64,000 nt of DNA, from assembly GCA_015069165.1 (NCBI GenBank), contig SVJD01000003.1, positions 23,129-87,128 on the forward strand. The letters are read 5' to 3'. A model generated the notes under the pieces. It was not told where the DNA came from and did not search any database. It worked only from the letters and a program-made list of their open reading frames with translations. The stretch comes from Oscillospiraceae bacterium. GTDB taxonomy: Bacteria; Bacillota; Clostridia; UBA1212; UBA1255. Made by a program: the position numbers and the translations under genes. Positions 18,064 to 26,089 of this stretch are shown piece by piece. How positions within the stretch are numbered: position 1 is the stretch's first letter; each line of letters starts with the position of its first letter.

Positions 18064-18426
18064 TTATTTGAATTTCGTAAATACTTTTTTGGGTATTTCT
18101 ACAAATATTTTATAAAGAATTTTGAAAAAAATATGTAAAATTATGCCAATTACCCGCCCGGGGAGCAAAAAGTATATAAAAACGCCCGCAAGCGTTCCGA
18201 GAAAACAATAACTGCGCACTTCTCCGCCGGCGAATACGTATATTCCGACTGTAAAAATACAAAAAGCAGCAACGGCAAAAAGCACATCTGTTATTTGCGC
18301 CACGATAAAATCAAACCTATTGCCCGTATTTTTGAATGCAATTCTAAAGGCGCGAAACACGCTGAAAATAAAGCCGATGACAATTCCAACTGCCCCCATA
18401 AGTAAGAATACTTTGCCTTGTATCAC
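18064..18426 (-). CDS. yabQ: Spore cortex biosynthesis protein YabQ
   Basis: A 120-residue membrane protein with four to five hydrophobic segments. LLMGAVGIVIGFIFSVFRAF, DFIVAQITDVLFAVAAFCIF and a C-terminal basic amphipathic tail match YabQ. In Bacillus YabQ is needed for cortex formation in the mother cell. It overlaps yabP by 4 bp, so the two are translationally coupled. It is shorter than the Bacillus protein, as is common in clostridia. Confidence 0.85.
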   Translation of the reverse strand: MIQGKVFLLMGAVGIVIGFIFSVFRAFRIAFKNTGNRFDFIVAQITDVLFAVAAFCIFTVGIYVFAGGEVRSYCFLGTLAGVFIYFLLPGRVIGIILHIFFKILYKIFVEIPKKVFTKFK

Positions 18427-18710
18427 CTGAATATTCTCCCAACAATTCCTTTTTTTGCCTTAACTGTATCTTCGTACTCACAACTGTAAATATAACCATT
18501 AACTACCAGTTCATGCTGTTCGAGGCTGAGGCGCGCTATTTTAAGTCCCTCTCCCCTTATTAGCATCTTCCCAAGCTCCGTATCAATGTCCACAAACGTC
18601 TCATCAAAACCGATTATGTCGTTTACTCCCGTCACTCTGATTTTTTCTCTGTTCTGAATATTTAAATCCTGCCCGTTAAGTTTTGCGGGAACTTTGCCTA
18701 TTTCACCCAT
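18423..18710 (-). CDS. yabP: Sporulation protein YabP
   Basis: A 95-residue soluble protein with the YabP/YqfC beta-rich fold: NREKIRVTGVNDIIGFDETF, then LGKMLIRGEGLKIARLSLEQ and a VVNGYIYSCEY end. It is produced in the mother cell under sporulation sigma control in related bacteria. It is the first gene of the minus-strand sporulation and division cluster and diverges from the RNA methyltransferase gene at 18806. Confidence 0.88.
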   Translation of the reverse strand: MGEIGKVPAKLNGQDLNIQNREKIRVTGVNDIIGFDETFVDIDTELGKMLIRGEGLKIARLSLEQHELVVNGYIYSCEYEDTVKAKKGIVGRIFR

Positions 18711-18805
18711 AAAATTGCTCCAAAAAAGCTTCGTTACAATATTTATATAGCTGTAAGGCTCGTTTTATGCTATACTTTATGGGCATTTGTTTTGCGGAGG
18801 ATATT

Positions 18806-20344
18806 ATGAAAAAAAATGACATTATTCATATTACAATAACAGATTTGGCAGAAGATGGCAGCGGTATCGGCAGGCACGAAAACATGGTGGTATTTTGCCG
18901 CGGAATGCTTATAGGCGAATCCGGCGAAGTGCGTATTATTAAAGTTACCAAGTCGTATTGCGTTGCGAAACTTTTGAAATTAACTTCTGCTTCTTCGCAA
19001 AGAATAGAGCCCCCCTGCTGTGAAAATTTCGCTAAAGGTTGCGGCGGTTGCACATTTTGTCATTTAAGTTATGCAGGACAGTTGATGTACAAAGAAAGGC
19101 GTGTTGTCGATTGCATCGAGAGAATCGGAGGTTTTGATAATGTTGCGGAAATTTTGAAGCCTATTATACCTGCAGAAAATACCCAACATTACAGAAATAA
19201 GTCAATTTATCCTTTTGCAATAAACGAAAAGAACAAAAAAGAAGTCATTTGCGGCTTCTATGCCCCCGCTTCTCACAGAGTTATTCCGATTCCGCCGGAT
19301 TCCAAATGCGGTCTGGAAAATGATTTAAGCGCCGAAATTCGTCGTTTTACAACTAAATTCGCAAATCTGCATAAAATCAGTGTATACAATGAAGAAACCG
19401 GCAGCGGAATTTTGCGTGCTTTGATGGTTCGAACAAACCGCACAGCTACAGAAGCAATGACCATACTCGTTTTAAATTGCCAAAAAGCTCCCTATTGGGC
19501 TGATAAATACGCCGCCGAGCTTACTGAAATGTTGCCCGATGTGATTTCTGTTTATTTGTCTTTTAATACCAGAAATACCAATGTAGTTTTAAGTAATGAT
19601 ATGCAATTAGTATTGGGAAAAGAGACAATTTCTGACAAAATAGGAAATTTCGACGGTGCACCTGTTTTTGAAATTTCCCCCTTATCTTTTTACCAAGTAA
19701 ATCCAAATCAAACAGAACGTTTATATAATGCGGTGTATAATGTTTTTCCTAAAGATATTTTGACAAGCAAGCCAAATCAAGGAAAATGTTTGATATACGA
19801 TATTTACTGCGGCATAGGAACTATAGGCCTTTATTTAATGTCACGCATTAAAAACAAAAACACATTCCTCGTAGGAGTTGAATATGTAGATTCCGCCGTA
19901 AAAAATGCACGCAAAAATGCAAAATCAAACGGATTCGATTCAAACTCAGAATTCTTCTGCGGAGATGCCTCATTGGTAACTCCGGAAGTTCTTTCCAAAT
20001 ATGGAAAACCCTCCGTGATAATACTTGACCCTCCCCGAAAAGGCTGTGATTCATCTTTAATCGAAACTGTACTCTCTGCCGGTGCTGATTACATCATATA
20101 CGTTTCTTGCAACCCTGCCACGCTCGCCCGTGATATGAAGTTGCTGTGCAGTGAAAAAGAAATTGAAAGCGAAAGCGAAAATGGCAACAACAAAAGCTGT
20201 TACGTATGTGAAAGTATTCAGCCGGTAGATATGTTTCCGCAAAGCAGCCATGTTGAGACGGTAGTCTGTTTAAGTCGGAAAGATGTCCACGAGCGAATTA
20301 AGTTCGATGTGAATGTTGAGGAATTGATGGAAAATTCGAATTGA
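18806..20344 (+). CDS. 23S rRNA (uracil-5-)-methyltransferase RlmD family
   Basis: A 512-residue enzyme. A TRAM domain covers about 1-60; CCENFAKGCGGCTFC holds the cysteines that ligate a 4Fe-4S cluster; the SAM-binding core is IYDIYCGIGTIGLYL; the catalytic DPPRKGCD and YVSCNPATLARD contain the nucleophilic cysteine. It methylates C5 of uridine in 23S rRNA or tRNA. The ATG at 18806 follows GGAGG by five bases, so an in-frame ATG thirteen codons upstream is rejected. At over 500 residues it is longer than most, with extra sequence near the C-terminus (about 455-475, Glu/Ser/Asn-rich). Confidence 0.88.
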   Translation: MKKNDIIHITITDLAEDGSGIGRHENMVVFCRGMLIGESGEVRIIKVTKSYCVAKLLKLTSASSQRIEPPCCENFAKGCGGCTFCHLSYAGQLMYKERRVVDCIERIGGFDNVAEILKPIIPAENTQHYRNKSIYPFAINEKNKKEVICGFYAPASHRVIPIPPDSKCGLENDLSAEIRRFTTKFANLHKISVYNEETGSGILRALMVRTNRTATEAMTILVLNCQKAPYWADKYAAELTEMLPDVISVYLSFNTRNTNVVLSNDMQLVLGKETISDKIGNFDGAPVFEISPLSFYQVNPNQTERLYNAVYNVFPKDILTSKPNQGKCLIYDIYCGIGTIGLYLMSRIKNKNTFLVGVEYVDSAVKNARKNAKSNGFDSNSEFFCGDASLVTPEVLSKYGKPSVIILDPPRKGCDSSLIETVLSAGADYIIYVSCNPATLARDMKLLCSEKEIESESENGNNKSCYVCESIQPVDMFPQSSHVETVVCLSRKDVHERIKFDVNVEELMENSN

Positions 20345-20372
20345 TAAACTGAATTCAACAGAGGAATGTTTT

Positions 20373-20858
20373 ATGATAAGAAAAGTAAACGAACAAGAAC
20401 TTTCTAACTGCGTAAACGTAATAAAAGAAAGCTTTATTACAGTTGCAAATGATTTTGGTTTTACTATTGAGAATGCACCAAGATTTACCGCATTTGCAAC
20501 AACAGAAGATAGATTAAAGTGGCATTTTTTAGGAGAACACAGACCCATGTATGCATTTTTTGATAAGGACACTATCGTGGGGTACTATTCTTTGCTATTA
20601 CAAGAAAACAACGAATGTGAGTTGAATAATTTATGTGTAATCCCTTCGCATAGACATCAAAAGATAGGGGCAGAGCTTTTGAAACATGCTTTTGATGTTG
20701 CAAAAGAATTGGGATGCAAAACAATGAATATTGGCATTGTGGAGGAAAATCAGGTATTGAGAAAGTGGTATGAGACATTTGGTTTTGTTCATACCGGAAC
20801 CCAAAAATTTGATTTTTTCCCTTTCACGTGCGGATATATGAAAAAAAGTTTAGTATGA
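20373..20858 (+). CDS. GNAT family N-acetyltransferase
   Basis: A 161-residue GNAT protein. NNLCVIPSHRHQKIGAELLK is the acetyl-CoA binding motif A (R/Q-x-x-G-x-G/A) and NQVLRKWYETFGFVHTGTQK is motif B. Family members acetylate amines, antibiotics or protein termini; the substrate here is unknown. It begins an accessory stretch 28 bp after the RNA methyltransferase. A small frame overlaps its stop by 4 bp. Confidence 0.85.
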   Translation: MIRKVNEQELSNCVNVIKESFITVANDFGFTIENAPRFTAFATTEDRLKWHFLGEHRPMYAFFDKDTIVGYYSLLLQENNECELNNLCVIPSHRHQKIGAELLKHAFDVAKELGCKTMNIGIVEENQVLRKWYETFGFVHTGTQKFDFFPFTCGYMKKSLV

Positions 20859-21004
20859 CAAATTTAACATATCGAATTCTTGCGGTGGATATCTCATCTA
20901 AAGGCATTACAGACGAGACGGTTGTCAAGTTGGTTAGAAAAAAGCCGGACGCATATATCAATATTACTGTTGATATGGACGAACTGGATTTGACTGTTTC
21001 GTAG
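20855..21004 (+). CDS. Small 49-residue hypothetical protein
   Basis: The ATG overlaps the GNAT stop codon in an ATGA arrangement, which suggests translational coupling. The product has 49 residues, is mixed in charge, ends in VDMDELDLTVS and has no membrane segment. I do not recognise it. It could be a remnant of a longer gene, because the sequence after its stop holds a decayed Abi gene on the other strand. No ribosome site of its own is seen. Confidence 0.35.
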   Translation: MTNLTYRILAVDISSKGITDETVVKLVRKKPDAYINITVDMDELDLTVS

Positions 21005-21061
21005 GCAAATGACATTTTACTATAGCCTTCGCGCCAGCAGTTACTATTATAGTGGGTCAGC

Positions 21062-21291
21062 TTATTTTTTGTATCGTGTAATTCTTGCCCAATTCTTCGG
21101 AAAGCCCATTTCTTTTAGCAACTGTTCTTCCGTAAGATGAGGGCATTTTTGAAGAACATCTTTTATTAGAGATAGTAGTAACTAATTTCTTCCAACATTT
21201 TTCGTGCGAAGTCGGAATCAGGAATATTCAATCCCTTATCGGCTTGCAGTTTATGTAGTTGTTGCTCGTATGTCATAAATTTCTGTGCCAT
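21062..21291 (-). pseudogene. Internally deleted Abi (AbiD/AbiF, Abi_2) family gene
   Basis: From the ATG at 21291, preceded by GAGGT, 42 codons read MAQKFMTYEQQLHKLQADKG then LNIPDSDFARKMLEEISYYY, which matches the N-terminus of Abi_2 family abortive infection proteins. A stop follows. Immediately after, another frame reads KDVLQKCPHLTEEQLLKEMG then FPKNWARITRYKK and a stop at 21062, which matches the C-terminal end of the same family. Full-length members are about 300 residues, so roughly 220 internal residues are missing. The gene is dead but both ends remain. Confidence 0.7.
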
Positions 21292-21322
21292 TTAATGACC
21301 TCGCTTTCTTTGGTTATAGGGG

Positions 21323-21350
21323 TAAAAAAAAGGAGCCCACGCATGGACTC
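21323..21350 (-). terminator. Intrinsic terminator of the small RNA
   Basis: GGAGTCCA, loop TGCG, TGGGCTCC forms an eight-pair stem (one T-G pair) directly followed by eight T on the minus strand. Confidence 0.88.
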
Positions 21351-21391
21351 CTCCGGCTGTGGGCCCCTCGAGCATCCACAGCACAACCACT
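21323..21391 (-). ncRNA. Small structured RNA upstream of the Abi remnant (abiF-RNA-like)
   Basis: A transcription unit of about 69 nt lies between a strong promoter (21398-21426) and an intrinsic terminator. It contains one hairpin, CUGUGG pairing with CCACAG around a loop AUGCUCGAGGGGC, and the terminator hairpin. The start of the Abi remnant is 32 bases beyond. From memory, a conserved RNA motif named abiF has been reported upstream of abiF-type genes; whether this sequence belongs to it needs a covariance search. Promoter, hairpin and terminator all look intact although the protein gene is gutted. Confidence 0.6.
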
Positions 21392-21397
21392 AAGGAT

Positions 21398-21426
21398 AAT
21401 ATACATTATGGACTAATGAAAGTCAA
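21398..21426 (-). promoter_or_regulatory. Sigma-70 promoter of the small RNA
   Basis: TTGACT at 21421-21426 and TATATT at 21398-21403 on the minus strand with a 17-base spacer. A start near 21391 gives a transcript ending at the terminator at 21323. Confidence 0.75.
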
Positions 21427-21560
21427 ATGAAATTTTTCAATAGTGGCAATGTTATTATATGCGTTGGAAGAGTGGGTTATACGAAAACAAATTCGCACAT
21501 TCGTCTTAATTTCGATTCTGATTTATAGTGTAGTTATCAAAAATCAAGGAGGAAATAGTG

Positions 21561-21791
21561 ATGACTACATTATTTGAACAACAAGGCGGACAATACGAAA
21601 TGAAGGGAGATTACAAATTACCTTGTGTTACGCTTTTGCAAGATACAAACGATGATATCGGTGTATGGGGAGAGCGACACAGACGATACCTAAAAGCAAA
21701 TCATAGGGTACGATATTACAATTTGCTTACTGCTGGAAAACTTAATCATTATCTTTCGGACATCAAGCAACAAGCCGAGAAGCAGAAGTGA
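21561..21791 (+). pseudogene. Truncated TnpV-like transposon protein
   Basis: 76 residues from an ATG eight bases after AAGGAGG. The core GDYKLPCVTLLQDTNDDIGV and WGERHRRYLKANHRVRYYNL then LTAGKLNHYLSDI match TnpV, a small protein carried by clostridial transposons. Complete TnpV is about 115-120 residues; here the frame stops right after the Ala/Glu-rich helix, so the C-terminal third is missing. No inverted repeats or other transposon genes are seen nearby. It marks past mobile-element activity in this accessory patch. Confidence 0.65.
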
Positions 21792-22016
21792 TTTATATGT
21801 GAGATAGAAATATAAAATGCTTAATTCTAGTCATTTTGTTTTATGACTATGAGCAAGCAGACGGAATAGAGATAGAACATTTTTCTTTTCTAGTTGGTAA
21901 AGATTACACTTTTATGTTATAATATCTAAAAATAAGTGTAGATGAAGCAAAGACAGATTAACGAGCCTATTTAGAAAGCATCAAGGAGCTCAAATTTTTC
22001 GCACTTGGAGACAATA
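21792..22016. other. Intergenic remnant region
   Basis: AT-rich stretch with short open fragments but no start plus ribosome site before 22005. Fragments such as YDYEQADGIEIEHFSFLVGK in one frame look like decayed coding sequence of unknown origin. Nothing else is supported. Confidence 0.3.
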
Positions 22017-22367
22017 ATGACTAATTCTATTCACAACATGAATCTTAACCCTTCCCCTTTTGAAATGATTAAAAGCGGCAAAAAAACAATAGAGCTTCGT
22101 TTATTCGATGAAAAACGCCAGCAAATTAAAGTAAATGACACAATCGTTTTTACTGATACAAAAAGCAAAGAAAAGCTTACCGCCAAAGTTACAAATTTGT
22201 ATAAATTTGACAATTTTGAAAAATTGTACAAAACATTGCCACTTTTAAAATGTGGTTATACACCTGACAATGTAGGCAAAGCGCACTTTTCCGATATGCA
22301 GGAATATTATTCTGTGGAAGAACAGGAAAAATATGGTGTAATTGGAATTGAACTTTGTTTGATATAA
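22017..22367 (+). CDS. ASCH (PUA-like) domain protein
   Basis: A 116-residue single-domain protein. The start LNPSPFEMIKSGKKTIELRL and FDEKRQQIKVNDTIVF is the ASCH signature, a beta-barrel related to PUA that binds RNA or modified nucleosides; several members hydrolyse N4-acetylcytidine. The C-terminal YYSVEEQEKYGVIGIELCLI also fits. ATG at 22017 follows GGAG by six bases. It ends 18 bp before a nucleotidyltransferase gene with which it is probably co-transcribed. Confidence 0.8.
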   Translation: MTNSIHNMNLNPSPFEMIKSGKKTIELRLFDEKRQQIKVNDTIVFTDTKSKEKLTAKVTNLYKFDNFEKLYKTLPLLKCGYTPDNVGKAHFSDMQEYYSVEEQEKYGVIGIELCLI

Positions 22368-22385
22368 AACACGGAGGAAAACAAA

Positions 22386-23036
22386 GTGATAGAAATTACT
22401 TCATGGATTAATAATTTTTTACAAGCATTAACTAAAAACTTCGGAAAGCGCGTATATTTCGTCGGACTTCAAGGAAGTTACGCCAGAGGCGAAGCAACAG
22501 GAAAAAGCGATATTGATGTTGTAGTAATACTTGACGAATTGTCTTTTTCGGATATTCATGCATATAATTCTATGTTAGATACTCTGCCTCAAAGAGAGCT
22601 TATTTGCGGTTTCCTTGCTGGAAAGAAAGAGCTTTTGAATTGGGAACCATCAGATCTTTTCCAGTTTTATTACGATACAAAACCAATCAAAGGTAGTCTT
22701 GACGAATTGCTCACGCTCATCAAAGAGGATGATATTGAAAGAGCCATAAAAATCGGTGCGTGCAATATATTCCACGCTTGTGTCCACAATATGCTCTACG
22801 AAAAGAACGACGAAATTCTGAAAGGCTTGTATAAATCTGCTTCTTTTGTTATTCAGGCAATCTGTTTTACACAAACAGGAAAATATATCAGGCATCAAAA
22901 AGAATTGCGCGAACTTGTTTCGCAAGAAGAACAAGTTATTATAGACACTTTCTTAGCTTTAAAAAGCGGCGCAACGATTAAATTCGACGAAATGTCTGAG
23001 AGTTTGTTTAATTGGGTTAAGAATCAAATTTCATAA
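22386..23036 (+). CDS. Nucleotidyltransferase domain protein
   Basis: A 216-residue protein starting at GTG eight bases after GGAGG. GLQGSYARGEATGKSDIDVV (about residues 27-46) is the minimal nucleotidyltransferase motif with GS and two catalytic aspartates (SDIDV). The C-terminal half is helical with an HEPN-like character (AIKIGACNIFHACVHNML). Relatives include aminoglycoside adenylyltransferases and MNT antitoxins that AMPylate HEPN toxins. No separate HEPN gene is adjacent. Substrate unknown. Confidence 0.8.
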   Translation: MIEITSWINNFLQALTKNFGKRVYFVGLQGSYARGEATGKSDIDVVVILDELSFSDIHAYNSMLDTLPQRELICGFLAGKKELLNWEPSDLFQFYYDTKPIKGSLDELLTLIKEDDIERAIKIGACNIFHACVHNMLYEKNDEILKGLYKSASFVIQAICFTQTGKYIRHQKELRELVSQEEQVIIDTFLALKSGATIKFDEMSESLFNWVKNQIS

Positions 23037-23046
23037 CTATACAAAA

Positions 23047-23082
23047 CAGCCTCCGATATCTCTTCGGAGGCTGTCATTTTTT
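23047..23082 (+). terminator. Intrinsic terminator after the nucleotidyltransferase gene
   Basis: CAGCCTCCGA and TCGGAGGCTG form a ten-pair stem with a short loop, followed by T-rich TCATTTTTT. It lies between convergent genes and may serve both. Confidence 0.85.
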
Positions 23083-23083
23083 A

Positions 23084-24127
23084 TCAAATATTTACTTCAA
23101 TCATCTGTTTCTTCTCGTCCGACAAGAACGCGGCTTCGATTACCTGCATTACGCGGCGAACCTCGGCGTGCGTTACAATCTGCTGTGCTTTGCCATCCAT
23201 TGCAAGACAGAAATTTCTGTAAAAATCATGCGCATCGCTATTCGGAATTTCCAAATCATACTCATCCAATGTAAGCGAATCACGAGGAGCCATTGTTTTT
23301 GTAATACCGGCAGCGTTTTGCACGGGAGTAACATCTTTCTCTACCCACTTTGTGAGTTTTGCAACGTGGCATTTGTGCTTCCAATCAGAAATTATAGCCG
23401 AGCCGTTCTCTGCTTGTACATAAAAACGAGGCATTGCAATAAAGTTGTATGTTCCCAATTCTACGCGAGCCGTTGCACCATCTTCAAAAAATAAATCAAG
23501 TTTAAATCCGTCGTCAACTTCTTTGTTTGTAATATGAGAGCATATACAATTAAGGCGAATAATCTTTTGTTTATATATCTGAAGCATTTGGTCAATCAAG
23601 TGAACACCCCAGTCGAAAATCATTCCGCCGCCGTACGCTTTTTCACATCTCCAGTCACTGGGAATTCCGCGTGAACCATGCACACGTGATTCTATGGAGA
23701 ACACTTTGCCAATTTCTCCGCTTTCTGCCAATTGCTTCACAGCAAGGAAATCAACGTCCCAACGTCTGTTTTGGTGAACAGTAAACAACTTTCCTGACTC
23801 ATTTGCAGCCGCAATCATTCTGTCAAGAGAAGCCACAGACATTTCCACAGGTTTTTCGCATATAACGTTCTTACCTGCCTTCAAAGCCGCTATAACAAGT
23901 TCTTCGTGAGAATCATTCGGTGTTGCAATTACAACCGCATCTACTGTAGGGTCAGCAAAAATCGCTTCGTTTGAAGCATAAACATTTATGCCCTTCTCAG
24001 CTGCAGCTTTATTTCTGATATCTCTTATATCATACGTACCTTTAAGGTTACAAACATCACTTGTAAAAATACGGTCACAGTGCCAAGCACCCTGACCGCC
24101 GTAACCTATTACCGCAATATCTTTCAT
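23084..24127 (-). CDS. Gfo/Idh/MocA family oxidoreductase
   Basis: A 347-residue NAD(P)-dependent dehydrogenase. The Rossmann start IAVIGYGGQGAWHCDRIF, the family motif GKNVICEKPVEMS (EKP lysine), and FDWGVHLIDQML in the C-terminal domain (catalytic DxxxH) are all present. Family members oxidise sugars or inositols. There is no sugar operon nearby, so the substrate is unknown. The ATG at 24127 follows GGAG by nine bases; a TTG five codons earlier is less likely. Confidence 0.88.
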   Translation of the reverse strand: MKDIAVIGYGGQGAWHCDRIFTSDVCNLKGTYDIRDIRNKAAAEKGINVYASNEAIFADPTVDAVVIATPNDSHEELVIAALKAGKNVICEKPVEMSVASLDRMIAAANESGKLFTVHQNRRWDVDFLAVKQLAESGEIGKVFSIESRVHGSRGIPSDWRCEKAYGGGMIFDWGVHLIDQMLQIYKQKIIRLNCICSHITNKEVDDGFKLDLFFEDGATARVELGTYNFIAMPRFYVQAENGSAIISDWKHKCHVAKLTKWVEKDVTPVQNAAGITKTMAPRDSLTLDEYDLEIPNSDAHDFYRNFCLAMDGKAQQIVTHAEVRRVMQVIEAAFLSDEKKQMIEVNI

Positions 24128-24159
24128 ACTTGCTTGCTCCAATTTGTTACTTTTAATAA

Positions 24160-24843
24160 TTATCTGTTATTGATCAATTTTGTAAGCTCAACAGGCTCAA
24201 CAATTTTGCCGTCTTTGTAAACACGCATGTTGCCTGATGCAATTTCGTCAATAAGAATGACTTCTCCGTTATTGTAGCCAAACTCAAATTTAATATCCCA
24301 CAAATCAAGACCGATTGTTTTAAGGTCGTCAGCAACGATTTTTGTAATTTTCAAAGTTTGCTCTTTCATGCTTGCAAACATATCCAAAGACATAACGCCC
24401 AAAGCTTCGAGGCCTTCTGCTGTTACCAGCGGATCGCCCTTTTCATCATTTTTAAATGTACACTCAACGTAACCGCCTTCTAAAACAGTTCCGTCAGCAA
24501 TGTACTCACCGTATCTGCGAATGAAGCTTCCTGTTGCAACGAGACGGCATATAACTTCGAGTCCGTGTCCGAAAACTTTACCGGGAAGAACTTCCATTGT
24601 AGCTTCGTCAAGGTTAGCACCAACATAGTGAGTTTTGATGCCTGCTTTTTTAAGAAGCTCGAAATAATAAATTGATGTTTGCAAATTAGCTTTGCCGATA
24701 CCTTCTATTGTAAGACCTACTGAATTTTCGCCGGGATCAAAAACGCCGTCTTTTCCTGTACAGTCGTCTTTGAATTTAAGCATTACATTGCCATTGTCCA
24801 ACTCGTAAACGTCTTTTGTTTTACCTTCATAAACCTTTTTCAT
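24160..24843 (-). CDS. purC: SAICAR synthetase (PurC)
   Basis: A 227-residue enzyme of purine synthesis joining aspartate to CAIR. Start [20 protein letters not shown] is the ATP-binding loop, [17 protein letters not shown] and [20 protein letters not shown] are family motifs. ATG at 24843 lies eight bases after AAAGGAG; a frame seventeen codons longer is not needed. It is away from other pur genes, which is unusual because purC is often inside a pur operon. Confidence 0.93.
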   Translation of the reverse strand: MKKVYEGKTKDVYELDNGNVMLKFKDDCTGKDGVFDPGENSVGLTIEGIGKANLQTSIYYFELLKKAGIKTHYVGANLDEATMEVLPGKVFGHGLEVICRLVATGSFIRRYGEYIADGTVLEGGYVECTFKNDEKGDPLVTAEGLEALGVMSLDMFASMKEQTLKITKIVADDLKTIGLDLWDIKFEFGYNNGEVILIDEIASGNMRVYKDGKIVEPVELTKLINNR

Positions 24844-24910
24844 AATAAAAGCTCCTTTCAAGTTATACGCCTTTGCTGTATAAGTCAAATTCACCGTGAT
24901 ATTTTATCAC

Positions 24911-26089
24911 TTATTTGTTTTTTTGTATATCCTTTTTTTTAATAAATTTATCTTTTTTTGGTTCGTCGATTTTCTTAAAATATTGATACAAACAACATTC
25001 CAAACGACCGTTATAAAGTTTCCTGCGTTTGTCTGCATATCTGCCGAAATACTTTTCAAAAAATTTATTCGAAGTTATCACAAAAAAAGACCAATCCTCA
25101 AAAGTTTTAAAATGTTTACCCATGCCTTTGTACAGCTCTATTGCGTAATTTTCATCTTCAAGACGCTCGCCGTACGGAGGATTCGTCACTATAAAACCTT
25201 GCTGATACCTTGAAGCCGTCTTTGAATAATCCAATTTCTGGAAATGTATACATCCGGCAACACCTGCTTTTTCGGCATTTTCCTTGGCTTGTTTTAAAGC
25301 AAAATAATCAATATCCGAAGCATAAATACGTAAACTCGCTTCTTCGTCGGAAAGCACAGCTTCTTCCGCTTCTTTACGCACCTTTTTCATTATTGCAGAA
25401 TCAAAACACGGCCACTTTTCGAAATCAAACTCACGCTTCAATCCCGGCGCAATACGCTTTCCTATCATAGCAGCTTCTATCGCAATCGTGCCCGAACCGC
25501 AAAAAGGATCAAGTAAAGGTCTGTCAGACTTCCATCTGCTTAAATCAATCAAAGAGCACGCCAAAGTTTCTTTTATAGGCGCTTTAACAGCAAGCTCCCT
25601 ATAACCTCTTTTGTGAAGTCCCGTACCGGAAGTATCAACCGTAAGAAGCGCAATATCATTCAGAAGCGAAATTTCTATTTTAAACAACGGGCCTGTTTCT
25701 TCAAACCATTCAACATTGTAAACGCTTTTAAGTCTTTCAACTATCGCTTTTTTTACAATTGCCTGACAATTGGGAACGCTGTGGAGCGTTGATTTTACAG
25801 ATTTACCGGAAACCGGAAAACATGCATTCACAGGCAAAAGTTTTTCCCATTCAATAGATTTCGTTCCTTGGAAAAGTTCTTCAAAAGTTACTGCTTTAAA
25901 CTCTCCCATATTTATAAACACGCGCTCTGCGCATCTTAAATGCATATTGGCTCTGGCAATCGTTTCAAAATCGCCCGTAAAATCAATTCTGCCGTTACGC
26001 ACTTCAACATTCTCGGCACCTAATTTTTTTATCTCATAAGCAGCACAAGATTCAATTCCAAAGGCCGTAGAGGCGATCAAATTCATCAT
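24911..26089 (-). CDS. THUMP-domain RNA methyltransferase (RlmL N-terminal type)
   Basis: A 392-residue protein. Residues 1-160 hold a ferredoxin-like/THUMP RNA-binding region; the SAM domain has LLDPFCGSGTIAIEAAMIG and the catalytic NPPYGER motif of N2-guanine or N6-adenine methyltransferases. It resembles YpsC/RlmL, which makes m2G in 23S rRNA. The C-terminal tail is Lys-rich. The start at 26089 follows AAGGA by seven bases and lies inside the pseudouridine synthase gene (38 bp overlap), so the two are coupled. Confidence 0.85.
   Translation of the reverse strand: MMNLIASTAFGIESCAAYEIKKLGAENVEVRNGRIDFTGDFETIARANMHLRCAERVFINMGEFKAVTFEELFQGTKSIEWEKLLPVNACFPVSGKSVKSTLHSVPNCQAIVKKAIVERLKSVYNVEWFEETGPLFKIEISLLNDIALLTVDTSGTGLHKRGYRELAVKAPIKETLACSLIDLSRWKSDRPLLDPFCGSGTIAIEAAMIGKRIAPGLKREFDFEKWPCFDSAIMKKVRKEAEEAVLSDEEASLRIYASDIDYFALKQAKENAEKAGVAGCIHFQKLDYSKTASRYQQGFIVTNPPYGERLEDENYAIELYKGMGKHFKTFEDWSFFVITSNKFFEKYFGRYADKRRKLYNGRLECCLYQYFKKIDEPKKDKFIKKKDIQKNK

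Noticed and set aside
19848..20054. Antisense frames within core genes such as the RNA methyltransferase and the his genes
   Set aside because: They lie opposite well-supported genes, lack ribosome sites and show no family motifs; they are shadows of the coding strand.
24858..24882. Promoter TTGACT/TATAAC before purC
   Set aside because: The spacer is 15 bases; possible but weak, so not listed as a feature.
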